Below, one piece after another: positions 20,820-42,660 of a stretch of 58,744 bases of DNA. Made by a program: the position numbers and the translations under genes. The notes beneath the pieces were generated by a model. That model searched no databases. It was not told the DNA's origin and saw only the letters and a list, made by a program, of their open reading frames with translations. Origin of the DNA: Beroe ovata (taxonomy: Eukaryota; Ctenophora; Nuda; Beroida; Beroidae); assembly GCA_946803715.1 (NCBI GenBank), contig CAMPET010000334.1, forward strand, positions 1 to 58,744. The letters are read 5' to 3'. How positions within the stretch are numbered: the stretch's first letter is position 1; each line of letters starts with the position of its first letter.

Positions 20820-23452
20820 TTAAACTGATTTCCCATCGGAAGAAGTTATCTTCCTGACACACGCCGTGACAATCTTCATGATATCAGCTCTGACTGTCCT
20901 GTGCATCATACCGTAAATCAGCACATTTAGCGCGCTGTTCACAAACAGAAACAGATGACACCGCTTGATGTACCGGGACACATCCGATTGGTTGTCATGA
21001 CAACCAACACCCCACAACACGTACAAAACCCCGATTTCGAACGCAAGGTAACATACGACGAAGAACGTACAAACGACGACAGCTGTTCGGGCAACTCGTA
21101 TCTGGTACTTGTAAACCCGCATTTTCTTGGCCAGCTCATCCCGAGCACTCTCGATTGCGTTGTAGTGTTTCTCGATCACCTGGATACTGTTCGCAATGAG
21201 TGACGGTTTGGCGTCCGGTTCAGGGCAAACATCGTCCTCTGTAGTGAAGAAATTGAATCTCCGGCGTTGCATGGTCGGGTCTATTGAGAACGCTGGCGGA
21301 TCCTTGCCCGCAGTTTTTATAGCTGGCGGATCAGCTGGTCCAATATCCTGGCACTCCGCCAAACTTCCCCCCTCCGCAATACATATGGGTTCTTGGGACG
21401 GGGTGGGCGAACTACTCAGTTTGTAGCTGTGTGCCTGATCAGGGAGTGACAGCCTAAACCCGGATATAGTCCGTGTTTCACTACTGCTCGTAGCATCGTG
21501 TGCCGCACTACTATCCCCACTCGTCTGCATTTCATACCCCTTCTCCGGAGTGGAGAATCGAACACACGAGGAGTCCGAGTAGTCCTGGACTACGTATCCC
21601 GTGCAAGTTTTCTCCGCCCGCGGAACTTCATTTACGCCCTCATCATCTTCGTCCTTTTCTGGCTCCATATGTCCGTGATTCCGTGTCTCCTTGTCTGGAT
21701 TACCGAGAGCCGCTTGTTTCGCTTCCTGGTCTCGATCTCTCCTCTCGGACACGCCCAGTTTCGCGGATATTATCTTCCGACGTTTGCTGATACTTCGGCC
21801 GATGGTCTTGATCTTCTTGAGGTTGAAGATGCGGGAGCAGATCATGACATAGCATACGACAATGGAAATTAGAGGGATTCCGAAGGTGACAACGAGCTCG
21901 ATAAGGAAGTAGATGAGGAAAACTGTGTTTTGGTTGTTGTGGTCGTCATCGCAGAAATCGGGGAGGAGAGTGCATGTCTTGAACTGAAATGAGATGCTGG
22001 GATTATGACGGTGCGATGACGTATTTCATGGTCATTTCTGACTCAGTTTTCTCAATATGAGATCTATTTAACTTCTGTGTCTTTGGGATATCTTGGATAA
22101 TTTGAAATAGGATCCAGAAAAGTCTGAATGACTCATATATCTTACCCTGGTATCGTAGCTGTAGGGGTTATGGGTCTGAGCCACTAGCGATATGAGACCA
22201 GGGATACCAGCCAGTACAGCCGATACCACCCATACCACGATACATGCCGCTATCGCGTACTGCCGCTTCACTTTACTCAGATATCTGAGGTTGAGAAGTG
22301 TAGGTTTTGTTATATTTCAGTATCCACTCAGATTTAAATTCATGACGTTCGATATCCTTCGTATGTTTCACCCCCATTTCACCCCAAATTTCACCCATTT
22401 CGTATGTTTCACCTCCATTTCAACACCTGCAGATATCGCATTACTTACGATCCGGCGAAACAAGTTGCTCCCATCCTATCAATTCCCATCACCATGATCA
22501 TGAATATGTTGGCTTTGATAGCTGTCCACAGGAGAAAACTTGAGATACTGCAGAATATGTCATTCTGAAATGGAGGAAAAGTTCAGTCAGACATTCTCGA
22601 TCTTTCTTCTGAAAACTTTTGTGATTTCTACATTGTTTTTGCAAAAATCTGTCTATGACCACTGATCATGCAGAGTTAATTTGCAATTACGTAGTTCATT
22701 GTGCAAGCCTACGGAGGCATTTCTCCTGGATAATTAATCATTGCGACTCGAATGATGTGATTGCCAACCCTATGAGGCGTTGCCGAAACACGCTCTAGTT
22801 ATCCGTATAGGGGAATTTTTTTTAAAGTTTGACTGCAGTGTTTCCTATGGAAAAGCAACACATATGGAGCTGTATGGATGCTGTGGAAAATGTCGAAATC
22901 CATAAAATGTTGCTCTATTGATGCACCCTAAATGCGCGGTGATGTGGCCAGGTACCACTTTCCAGAGCTAGGTTTAATGTAAAAACTATAAACAGACTCA
23001 CTAGCTTAGTCTCGATGAGAATTTTCTGTATGCCCATGATGTAGAATGGTACTTGTACACTGAGAAGTATGTCGGCTATCGCCAAACTGATAAGAAACAC
23101 CTGTGGTGTAAGTTTAATAGTATAGATAATTGGCTAAGAAAGAGGATATAGATATAGCTGATGTATGAGCAACAGTGTCTACTGTCTAAAACATATAGAA
23201 TGGCTTAAAACTATAATCTCGATGAAATCAGTTAATAATAAGCTTCAACTTGAGAATAAACTTCAACTTGAAATTTTGGTTCATTCCTCAATGATCCTCT
23301 TCAGTCAGGTACTATCAAAACTGTTATCTTACCTGAGTCAGATTCTTTGGATGAGCTGGTAGTTTCAGACCCACTATAGTGATAAGAACATTCCCGAAAA
23401 ATGCCGAAGTTGCGATAATGCCCACCAAAAGAGCAGCCCAATCAGTGTACAT
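20820..23452 (-). CDS. Class A (rhodopsin-like) GPCR with a long third intracellular loop, 5 exons
   Basis: Seven-transmembrane receptor at the plasma membrane; ligand unknown. Exons: 23452-23333, 23100-23002, 22564-22449, 22284-22146, 21983-20820; all phases agree, 545 aa. TM1 has the GNVL motif, TM2 LAIAD, TM3 starts after Cys78, and the DRY position reads DRM (102-104). ECL2 contains Cys162 as disulphide partner. TM5 is FLIYFLIELVVTFGIPL, then a loop of about 230 aa rich in Ser, Glu and Pro, TM6 ARTAVVVCTFFVVCYLAF without the usual CWxP, and TM7 NSALNVLIY in place of NPxxY. Loss of Tyr in DRY, of Trp/Pro in TM6 and of Pro in NPxxY makes subfamily assignment unsafe. The long loop suggests arrestin or kinase regulation. 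The gene runs towards PAK (convergent). Confidence 0.88.
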
Positions 23453-24362
23453 TGTTCCTTCGCAAAGTTATTATTGCTCCTCTATGACGATCAGATATTG
23501 AGACTTGTTGATTCGGTCAGAGACATCTCTTGCTTAGCTTCCTATAGTAGGGACTGAGTGATTCAGAATATCAATCCTAGCACATCATAAATCAAAAACA
23601 AGGACTATTTTTACGGAGAATATTTCAAACTGCACAAGGCTTTCAAGATTAAATTTCTACAACCACGCCATTAACGTTATTAATGTTTGTATCAAACAAT
23701 TTACAGCAACTTATTTCTCGCTAACACCTGTTTCTAGCACCAGATGTTGCTAGAAGTAATGGTGGCGGTGATTAGATATTGTTAATTCTGTACTAAGGAC
23801 ATAATATAAACTTGAAATATATCATCGGGGAACAGCATTTCAATATTATATGGGAACAGGGGTTGTAGCTCTTGATTTATGCGAAAGGGTTTTATTTTGT
23901 GTACTCAAGACTGTTTTTGTGGGTTGTTAAAATTTTGAATAAACAGAATATCAGCACAGAGTGAATATAGAATAATTAAATCAGGGAAATATGATGGTGA
24001 AAAGTGTGGGATTATTTTATGAATTGGATGAAATCAGGTGTTATCCAACTTTTAAACGTCGACTACATCTGAGCAGTGCTCAGTGAGCACTGTCAACAAG
24101 AAGTGGATAATACGAGTGAATATAAAACGGGATATGAGTAGAGTTAATGTGTGATAAAACTAATCAAACTAGACGAATATCGTGAGGAAAATTAGGAAAA
24201 TTCACGAAGTTAACATTAGGGTACGCCCTTTTTTCTAACTTTTTGAGGCTCAATTCTATTCTTGTAGATCTCTGTGAGCTGATTACGAAGATGTCAAGCT
24301 TTTTGAAATTGGACTATGTTTACCTTCTCATCTAGGGCCTTTTTTATTTCGTGACGTCACAC

Positions 24363-24427
24363 CACGTGACAGGTCACGTGATCTCTCTGCTAGTACCTTG
24401 TGCGCGCGCGCGTTCACGCGCGCGCGA
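24363..24427. promoter_or_regulatory. CpG-rich E-box and GCGCGC cluster
   Basis: Two CACGTG palindromes (24,363 and 24,375) follow a GTGACGTCAC core and are followed within 25 bases by two runs of alternating CG (about 24,393-24,403 and 24,416-24,426) in inverted arrangement. The stretch is strikingly GC-rich against AT-rich surroundings. Candidate regulatory element about 900 bp upstream of the GPCR start; function is inferred only. Confidence 0.35.
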
Positions 24428-24672
24428 ATCAATTGCCTTGACAGCAGTGTGCAATCATGATCACAGATTCACAGAATTGACAATGCGCAAGTTGATTGTT
24501 CTCATGTATAAACTATATAGACTATTTTCTGAAGACAAAATAGTCATTATGTTCTGCTGAACTGTGCTGTTTATTTCAAACACCTAAAATCATGAGAGAC
24601 ATCCTACAGGTGCATGTTATGTGTGCTGGTCACGTGATCAAAATACAATATAATACACTGCCCAGTGCTTAC

Positions 24673-24696
24673 NNNNNNNNNNNNNNNNNNNNNNNN
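24673..24696. other. Assembly gap (24 N)
   Basis: Run of 24 Ns directly before a (CA)n microsatellite (24,697-24,726), so the gap probably hides more of that repeat. Confidence 0.95.
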
Positions 24697-24733
<37 letters not shown>

Positions 24734-24735
24734 AA
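24697..24735. repeat. (CA)n microsatellite
   Basis: About fifteen CA units running on from the N gap, then degenerate CACTCACACAAACA. Confidence 0.9.
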
Positions 24736-25427
24736 ACAAACACAGTAATTAAGAGGAGGTCCATCGCGTGAGGTCTGTGTCGGGGGGCACACGAAGTCAA
24801 ATTTCCATACCGACTACGGTTGAATGTTTCATAAAGAAGTTTTATAAATAGGAAGCTCGCTCGAATGACTTGCTCACCCTGTTCTACAATGAGCTAATAG
24901 GGGAAAAGCAACGCTTGTCTAGGATCATGCTACAGTATACTACAAAGGAGAATGTTTTGGTAGAATGTGGCCTCGCTACTGCAATATAGTTGCACATATC
25001 ATCCATTCTTGCAGTTGCATAACAAGTGAGAATTCACGTCCATTTTCTCAAATATGGAAATGATATATGTGTGTGTATGTATGCTCAATTTGACCATTAT
25101 GGACACATCGCATTGTTGTATATATATTGCGCAACTGAAAAGAGCTCTAATATGCACCAGAAGAGATGAAAGACTCTGTAAATCTTTGAGACCCTAGATT
25201 TTCCGACCTTGACATAGTGATAGAGGAAACTAGCCTGAAATCTTTTTGAAATAATTCCTCTGCTAAATCAAATGTAGTCAACGATAAAGGGCCCTGAAAA
25301 TTAGCATTAAAAGATTAGAATCAGTCTTGGGATTAGGTATATCCCTTCAAAAAGTACATGTAGGAAAATATATCACAATTATGTGGACTCCCACCAGACA
25401 TAATTTCTCTTCTAATTCCTGTTACAG

Positions 25428-25560
25428 GGTACAATTACATGTGTGCAGAAGCTCGAGTTCATAATTTCGGACATAATTCCAAGATTGTAGTGGAGGGTTT
25501 TAGCTGTTTGAAGATGAAGATCAGAGGTATCTACATTCTGCATACTAAATTCGGATCTAA
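25428..25560 (+). CDS. Orphan coding exon candidate
   Basis: A 133-base open stretch (43 codons plus split codons at both ends) lies between a strong acceptor (CTCTTCTAATTCCTGTTACAG) and a consensus donor (AA|GTAAGAAT). The only open frame reads YNYMCAEARVHNFGHNSKIV onwards to FGS. I recognise no domain and found no partner exon. It could be an exon of an unrecognised gene, a relic, or chance. Confidence 0.3.
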
Positions 25561-28500
25561 GTAAGAATCTGGGGAGTTTTGAAGTAGAATTGCAGGTGGT
25601 GTAGTACTATGAAGGACTATGAAGCAAAAGCTATGGGATTGAATCATAGCAAAGGAGTAAAATTGAAAACTTTATAGTGATAGGGGAACCGGGGATAGCG
25701 TTTTGTAAAAAGGGACCGAAGTAAACATGGTACCGGAATTCACAAAGGCTCTGATGAAAACAATAAGAAAGTGAATGAACTGTGTTATCTTGTTACCTAC
25801 ATCTGATAGTATAGGTGTGCATAACACAATAGGGCGAAGGTTAAATAGGTGTTTGGGTTCCTTCACGAAACACTCAGGTCTCAGAAAGGCATAAGGAATT
25901 TATAAATGGAAGTATGGACTATGGATAGCCAAAAAGGTGTTCTAAATCCATTCAGGAATTCCTTGTACCTTCCTAAATGTTTCGTGAAGGTGCTCCTTCA
26001 CGAGTTATTGTCGAAAAACAATATCGTAGGCATTATATTTTGAGTTGAAGGCTGGATGACATTCAATTAATGAAGAAAGGCTCCACAATGATCAAAAGAA
26101 AGCCTTCGCCCTTCAGCCAAGCGTGTATCTAACAATCTGAAACAAATAGAAATAAAGGCATGAAGAACAACAGTCTATAACAATGTGAAGGAGAACTGCA
26201 TGACGTCACAAATATAAACAAACACCCATCTCTGAGTTTCTATCTATCTACTCCACTTGGGGTATCATAAACAGGGGTTACAATATGAGCAGTGTAGCAG
26301 TGTGGCACCAAGCATACCTCGTGTACTGCATTCTACAACTATATAAGCAGGGGAGTGGGGAGTGGGTAGTCTTACTTTGTGTATTTATCATTCAGACCAC
26401 GCATAAGTTTAATTTGAATAAGAAAAGCATTCACGGGGTCATGATAATGAATAGGAGTAATCTTCATGAATTGTCTGTCTGGTATAACAACTGTTGAATA
26501 GGGTTGAGGGGGGAGGGCTGCGATAAAGATAATATATACCAGTCATAAATTTATTCAAACATGCTAATTTTAAGTTTGTCGTTATTCCTGGATCTTATAT
26601 TTTGTAAGGAGCTGATGTATAAGGTGCAGCTGATATATTAGGGGGCATTAGCCAGCACATACACAAATTCGACGTAATATTCATCAATCGAGACTATGAA
26701 TATTCCACCAAGATTTAGGGAAGGTAAATTTCAGGTATTTTCTGTAGGGCACAAAGAAGGAATCCAATAATAATAGCAAGGCGCATGAAACTTGAGAGAT
26801 TCAAAACTAGAATTGAAGGAGAATAGAGGTACCTAACCTTTGTACCTACACCGCATTGAATGTAAATACAAAATGAATTTACTGAAGCTGCAATAGTGTC
26901 ATAGGTACATTGTGATGCTTTGTTGATGTATTTATAAATATTGAACATGCTACCTGGTATGCCTAATATTGGAAATTAGAAATGCTGAGTGAGAAACCCG
27001 ACGAGGTAGAAAATAACAATGCCAACTTTAACACAATTACCAACGCTAGATACAGAAAGATCTAAGGGTGATTATGTCCCATCTAGAAGTAGATACAAAG
27101 AATCAAGGAATTACAATGCCATCTGGGCCACAGCACAAAAAAGGGGTGCAACATATCCACTTCAAAGAATGCAATTCTCTCTCAAATCATACGCGCTTCA
27201 ATGAGCTCTCCCGTTGCCAACTACACACTTTTCATGACAATTACACATGAGGGAGTCTGACTAATCACTCATCATGTAAACACGGACACACACAAACAAA
27301 CACACACATATGGAGCTTTTGAGGCATCTTTTCAACTATAAATAGCGAAACACCACCTGGTTGATAAACCAGTGCCGGTTGTATCACCACTCACCACACA
27401 GTAGTCCCTATTCTGTCCGAAAAACGACTTCGCTAATGGAGAATATTTGCCAAGCACCACTATAACAGCACTACAAATATACTTGGGATGATCGAAACGG
27501 GTAGGGGTAAACTATTCGGCGGAATTCCAAAATAAGAAGGGGGAGATGATTTGATAGCCTTTCAACCAATGACCTTTAGATTTCAATGAGACTTATTGAG
27601 AGATTGCTGCGATTTAGTTGGGAAAGATGATACCAAAAGTTTTGATGAATCAAAGTTTAAGACTACAAAAATTGACACCAGACTCTTTTGGGCCAATATC
27701 TTTATCTTTTCAACGAAAAGAACTCGAACTGGACAATGAACTACAGTATATTATTTTCTGGGAGAGGAGTTTATATTATGCAGAGTGTGGGGCGGCGGTC
27801 CCCGCGCGCCGTATCATTGTGTAATCCTATGATGAGTAGAATATGACGTCACACCAATTGAAAATGTACTATGCGTTTTGGATAACAGGTTCTTACATCG
27901 GTTATATCATGGAAAGGGTGTAAAGCTTATCTGGGATCATCCTTCTAGGATTAGGTCGTTGAGACGAACATCTAGACAGAAAACTCTATCTGAAATCGAA
28001 CTAGGTAAATGCCAAATGGAAGCCGACATATTCAGTGCTATACGAATTGTCTATCAAACTGTCGGGTGAAGGCTATCAAATAACACTATAACATATCAAC
28101 ACGTCATGTATCTTGTTCGCACTGGAATTGCTATGAAACTCAAGTCGAGCGATTGGGGGAAAACTATACCAGGTGAAATTTTATAAGTTTTGTACTGCTT
28201 CATATCACCAGCTAATGGATGTATCACTTTTTTTCTGTCATCAGTGAAAGACAAAATCTGGATAAGTGCCAGATATTATATAGGGTAAACTTTTGACACA
28301 GAGTGTTAATTTCAAAAAGTTTTGATTTACCTAGGTTTAATTTAGGTTTATATTCATGTTGCCATAGTTAGCACTCTGACATGTATTAGGAACAAGGTTC
28401 AGAACCGAGAAAAAATCCTTCTTACAATTTGCAAAGAAAAGGCACAGAAATTGAATTATAGCGAGATTAATATATCAAAAGGCCGAAATTCAACAAGAGA

Positions 28501-28959
28501 AAATACCTTGTGATGTTTAATTATAAGCTGACGATTTAGACAGCGTCAAACCTTTGATCTACTCATTCAAGATGTAATTAGAAATCAATTAGGAGTCAAT
28601 TAGGAGTAATAATTGAACGACTAACGATTAATCATAATCACAAGTTTATCTTTAATCTTGGAATAACGTATGTTTTGTATTGTCAACACGTTCAGATCAT
28701 ATGCTGTTTAACAATAACATCTCGCTGTGACGATGAACTTTTACTGACGTCAGATCGAACTATTATGTTATGGAGAGAAAAGAAAAAGTGAGATTTTTAA
28801 ATTGATTTGTGGGCCTATAATAGTGATGAAAAGCAGATCGAATAATTATATAAACTCTTCTTCTAATATGATTTTAGGATGTATAGTTTTAATTTAGACG
28901 TGATGAGGAGTGACTTGATCAATTTTAGCGTCATAAGTCAAAAGTTGTGAGCAAGGATC

Positions 28960-29092
28960 GACCGGGATCGCTTTTTCAGCCGGGACCGGGATCGGCAAAA
29001 AGTGCCGGGACCGGGATTTTGCCGGGACCGGGACTATAACCGGGACCGGGACTATAACCGGGACCGGGATTAAAGCCGGGACCGGGACTGCA
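28960..29092. repeat. CCGGGACCGGGAYT minisatellite
   Basis: Seven or more copies of CCGGGACCGGGA(C/T) with AT-rich linkers (CTATAA, TTTTG, AAAAAGTG). It lies just downstream of the truncated DEG/ENaC gene, where the missing last exons would be expected. Confidence 0.85.
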
Positions 29093-29255
29093 CACTTATT
29101 AAGTTGTTAAAATGCACTATTGGCATAGGACGAGAAATAAGCGGCTGCCGACAGGAAGTTGAATACCGACGTACAACAGTTGCCTCACTTGCCAGCAATT
29201 GACAAAGTTGAATTATTATCATACTTCCTTGGTTATTTGAGTTTATCGATTATCA

Positions 29256-31211
29256 CTAGTTACAAGTCTGATAAGAGTTAAGTTTGTGCGTTATTACCAG
29301 AATGTATTNGATGTAGTTGTTTTTCAAACTCGTGATGTTGGAGTAGGGAGATGCAGGGCGGTTTATCCACTCTCGAGCCGTTGCTAGGGAAGGGAATTCC
29401 GCCCTTGACAACGAGGTGGAGTAGCTTGTGCTGGAGCACGCGTCGATACACCCACACTGCTCCGATCGGGCGGAGAAATCTCCGTGGTGAATCTTCTTCA
29501 TGATTCCCTCCGTACACATTCTGTGATCGTACAGACTGCAAACCCGACTTTCTGATCCTAACCGGGGGTGATGGGCCTGTGTGCAGTTACACTCTTCAAA
29601 CAGTATCTCGGATTGACACTCGAGGTTGCACCGTGCTATTGTGTAGAATTCAGCAGATTGGAGGGTTTTATTCGTGCAGTTGGAATTGAGGTACGGAGCT
29701 CCCAGATTCTTCTGTCGGAGTGTCCGGGTGCTGATGTAAGCTTCACTTCCGGGAGGGATCGCCAGTCCGTACTCCTTCATCAAGGGCGGTTCCCGGTAGT
29801 CATGGAGCATGACTTTTATCCCGGCACTCTCGGTTGTTTTGGCGTATTCGGATTGGTTGACGTGGATCATGAACGATGCCCCGTAATCTGCCCCCGTTCT
29901 CTTCACTTTCTTCGAGTTGTCCCAGTTGAATGTGAAACATACGCCCAGTTCTGTACTTGTGTTTTGAAAGTGCTTCCCCCAATCCCCAACTTTGAGATTC
30001 TCCTCAGAGAACGCCACCTCCTGAAACATGTCCTCAATGCTGTGCCGTCCATCAGCCTCCAACTCGTCCACAGTGATTTTCTTTGCCTTCTCATTGTCCT
30101 CGTCCGTAACGAGATCCTTGCCCCAGACTCGCTCTTGTTCGTACTTCATTAGGACGACATTTTCGTCCACGGACAGCCAGCTCTCCCTAAACTTGTTCAT
30201 GTTGCAGATAGTGATGGCAGGGAGGGGTAGATTGCCACCTGTTTTCTGAGTGAAGCTCAGTTGAGATGAAGTGTCGTAGAGGAAGTATTGAGTGAAGGCG
30301 GCGTTCATGTTGGAAATGGCGTAGCCGCAGCAAGCCACCCACATCACAAACCAGATTATTCTCCGTGGAATTGAGCACCCTTCCTCGAAGATTATTCTGA
30401 TGAAACTAGCGGTGATGTTGGACGTGAATTCCGCCACACTCTCAACTTCAGGTATCTTGTCAGGTTTGTCGGAGCTGGTTGCCCCGGTTACAACCCGGTC
30501 TGGAGACTGAGCACGTGCTCCCTCCTCGCTACCTGACGGTTGGTGTCTGGGTGGAAGTGGAAGAGGATAGATTCCCCTCGCTCTCTCACTCTCTTTTCGC
30601 GGGAGTATGGACATAGGTATTTCCTCGATGTACATGTCTGTTTTCCCACGCCGCGCGTGCGGTGATGTCGTGCTCAGGTCACGTGACAAGTTAGTATTCC
30701 CGCACGTGTAATCGACGTAGTAATCAACCGCGCGCGGCGGTGCGTCTTGGTTGCCCTGGTTACGCCGGATCATGGTATCGGTATTTGATCGTGATCGTCG
30801 GGGTAGCTCATCATAATCACACTCGTACTTTTGACTGTATCTAGATCTACGATCTCCAGCGTCGGATTTCCGACTTTGCTCCGACTTCTGTCGTCTCACG
30901 AGACCGGTTCTCTCTGGGTAGAAGAGTGCAGCGGATGCGTCTCTGTCATATCTTTCCGAGACAGATCTTGTAGGCGGTGGCCTCCAACCTCTATCAGAGT
31001 AAGCCCCCTCATAGGACGCATTTGATCGGTTATGCCTGTTTTCTCCATGATATCTATCTGGTTCTGACTGATCATGTCTTGGTACGTTATATCGGTCTGG
31101 TGCGTTGCTCATGCTGTGACGATCCGATGCGTTACCATGGTGACGGTCCGCCGATGCGTTACCATGGTGACGGTCCTCTCCTTCATCTTGTAAGTTTCCA
31201 TATGTTTCCAT
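29256..31211 (-). CDS. DEG/ENaC sodium channel subunit (ASIC-like), 3' end missing
   Basis: Subunit of a trimeric amiloride-type sodium channel. One exon of 651 codons is open from ATG 31,211. Residues 1 to about 280 form a long hydrophilic N-terminal tail with tandem DRHHGNAS-type units. The pre-TM1 segment reads FIRIIFEEGCSIPRR, so the usual HG gating pair is EG here. TM1 IIWFVMWVACCGYAISNM is at about 283-302. Family extracellular motifs follow: LPLPAITICNMNKFRES, GLAIPPGSEAYI, LGAPYLNSNC, CNLECQSEILFEECNC, CGCIDACSSTSYS. An N at 29,309 lies just after SNITSLKNNYI, and the frame then stops after an unconvincing tail. TM2 with its GxS selectivity filter is absent, so the gene is incomplete here. 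The ATG follows the AG acceptor of ACATATCAG by 12 bases. Confidence 0.88.
   Translation of the reverse strand: METYGNLQDEGEDRHHGNASADRHHGNASDRHSMSNAPDRYNVPRHDQSEPDRYHGENRHNRSNASYEGAYSDRGWRPPPTRSVSERYDRDASAALFYPERTGLVRRQKSEQSRKSDAGDRRSRYSQKYECDYDELPRRSRSNTDTMIRRNQGNQDAPPRAVDYYVDYTCGNTNLSRDLSTTSPHARRGKTDMYIEEIPMSILPRKESERARGIYPLPLPPRHQPSGSEEGARAQSPDRVVTGATSSDKPDKIPEVESVAEFTSNITASFIRIIFEEGCSIPRRIIWFVMWVACCGYAISNMNAAFTQYFLYDTSSQLSFTQKTGGNLPLPAITICNMNKFRESWLSVDENVVLMKYEQERVWGKDLVTDEDNEKAKKITVDELEADGRHSIEDMFQEVAFSEENLKVGDWGKHFQNTSTELGVCFTFNWDNSKKVKRTGADYGASFMIHVNQSEYAKTTESAGIKVMLHDYREPPLMKEYGLAIPPGSEAYISTRTLRQKNLGAPYLNSNCTNKTLQSAEFYTIARCNLECQSEILFEECNCTQAHHPRLGSESRVCSLYDHRMCTEGIMKKIHHGDFSARSEQCGCIDACSSTSYSTSLSRAEFPSLATAREWINRPASPYSNITSLKNNYIXYILVITHKLNSYQTCN
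29309..29309. other. Single-N assembly join inside the DEG/ENaC gene
   Basis: One N splits the last codons of recognisable DEG/ENaC sequence from non-homologous sequence. Similar single Ns at 573, 3,384 and 6,668 mark faulty joins in TMEM260; others at 44,487 and 48,835 lie in microsatellites. Confidence 0.8.
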
Positions 31212-32163
31212 GTTATATTCCAGACTGATATGTGACGATTATAATGATGTCTTTGCGATTTCGAGTATTATAAATGGTCTGAAACTCAAAATCAAAGTAA
31301 AACTTCAAAATAGGTTGAACTGGAAGTGTAATTGTTTTCACAAATTGAGAAAATTCAACTGAACAATGAGTACATGATGGTGTGCGTCTTCTCACGTTTA
31401 CTTCTCCAGCATTTGAAGACGAGATTTATCACCGATCGTGCAATTATGTCATTATATTAACCGCCAATTTGACCAAAATCGCTCCTGTTAATAGTAGAAA
31501 GTGAGCAGGACCGCATGTCACGTGTTGGGTTTAAGATTAAAAGTGGAGAAATGAACTTGCCGTCGGCGGTAAAAATTGGGTTTTCAGGACGTTTGAGAAG
31601 GAAAACAATTTAAATCATCACAAAATTTGTAATAATCAGTCATACATAATGATATCATTTCATATACACCGAAAATGAACACTGTTTGGGCATCGAGCTA
31701 TTTATCCGACAATTTTCTACAGACTAACAGCTCACGTCATTGGATAAAGTCGGATTGATTTCCTGATAAAATCATGCAAAAATAAACTTTCATATAGCTA
31801 GCATCTCCTATGATAGCATCTTGTTTGATAGCATAGAAATTCGTCAAAACCTGTTCATGTGCTGAGTAATATATCTGAGTCCTATAGTAACCATAGTAAC
31901 CCCCTAAACTATAGTTATGATTTCTGAATTGACCATTATATACACACAGCTTTAGCACTATATTACAATCTGGTTCAACAATAGCTCGTCAAAATGCTAT
32001 TTCCTGATAAACTTATTCTTCACTTATCTGCCACTAAATTCTCAGCATAATCATCACTCGTCCTAAACTCTGCGTTCACCAACAAAATTATCACATTTCT
32101 ATCTCAATAACACGTACAAAAATCAGCCACTGCACGTGCAACATGTCAACCACTGCACGTGCA
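31212..32163. other. Spacer between PRDM and DEG/ENaC
   Basis: 950 bases holding the DEG/ENaC promoter and the PRDM 3' UTR. It contains a GTAACCATAGTAAC X-box-like site (31,887-31,900) and CACGTG sites at 31,519, 32,133 and 32,156. No exon found. Confidence 0.45.
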
Positions 32164-42025
<9,862 letters not shown>

Positions 42026-42574
42026 GGTTACTTCTTATGTAGAGCGAGTATTATAGGTTTAGATCAAATAACGATCTGATAGCGATTTTAAGTCCATCGA
42101 ATAAAGTATATCACCAACTAAGAGATACTAATATTGTATGGAGGGTTGTCAGAACTGAATTAAACTGGGAAAAGAAAGCGAATTTGACAACGTTGTCAAT
42201 GTGATCAATGCTGTCATAGAAAAGAAAACAAGAGACGAATATGACGATGCGAAAACTGTTAAAATGTCCTCCGATTCTGTTGATAAGCATCGATAGAATC
42301 ACTGACATAGAAAGTGCTCACGCTAATTGAGAAATTGCTTAATTCGATAACTATAATGGGCCATTCTTAACGTGAAATGATATTGATATGGAAATATTTT
42401 CTATCGGGTGGAAAAACGGCGAACCTGATTGAACATAAACAAGTGTGACTGTGAGCTTCATTGCGATTGAGATCGCAATATAAAATGTGCTTGGACTTCA
42501 AAACGCGAGGGTCCTTGTGTCACAAATGTCACCTGGTGCAACAGTACTTGCATGCTGTAAAGCGCGCCACTAAA

Positions 42575-42660
42575 CCCCACGTGTTACCATGACAACGCGC
42601 CACGTGGTCCGGTCACGTGACGAGAGCGGGAGAACCAATCACAGCGGGGGAGCGCGTGAC
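42575..42660. promoter_or_regulatory. Likely PRDM promoter element cluster
   Basis: About 550 bp upstream of the PRDM start: CACGTG three times (42,579, 42,603 and 42,615), an X-box-like GTTACCATGACAAC (42,583-42,596) and AACCAATCACAG (CCAAT box), in GC-rich DNA within otherwise AT-rich sequence. Confidence 0.45.

Larger units (their letters stand above)
23453..29255. other. Gene-poor spacer upstream of the GPCR
   Basis: About 5.8 kb with no recognisable gene apart from one orphan exon candidate (25,428-25,560). It contains a CpG-rich GCGCGC cluster with two CACGTG sites (24,348-24,430), a 24-base N gap next to a CA repeat, and a CCGGGA minisatellite (about 28,960-29,092). The many short frames here have no domain character. 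Confidence 0.5.

Noticed and set aside
27019-28069. Several 60-68-codon plus-strand frames
   Set aside because: Short, unrelated to each other, no domain or splice support; consistent with chance.
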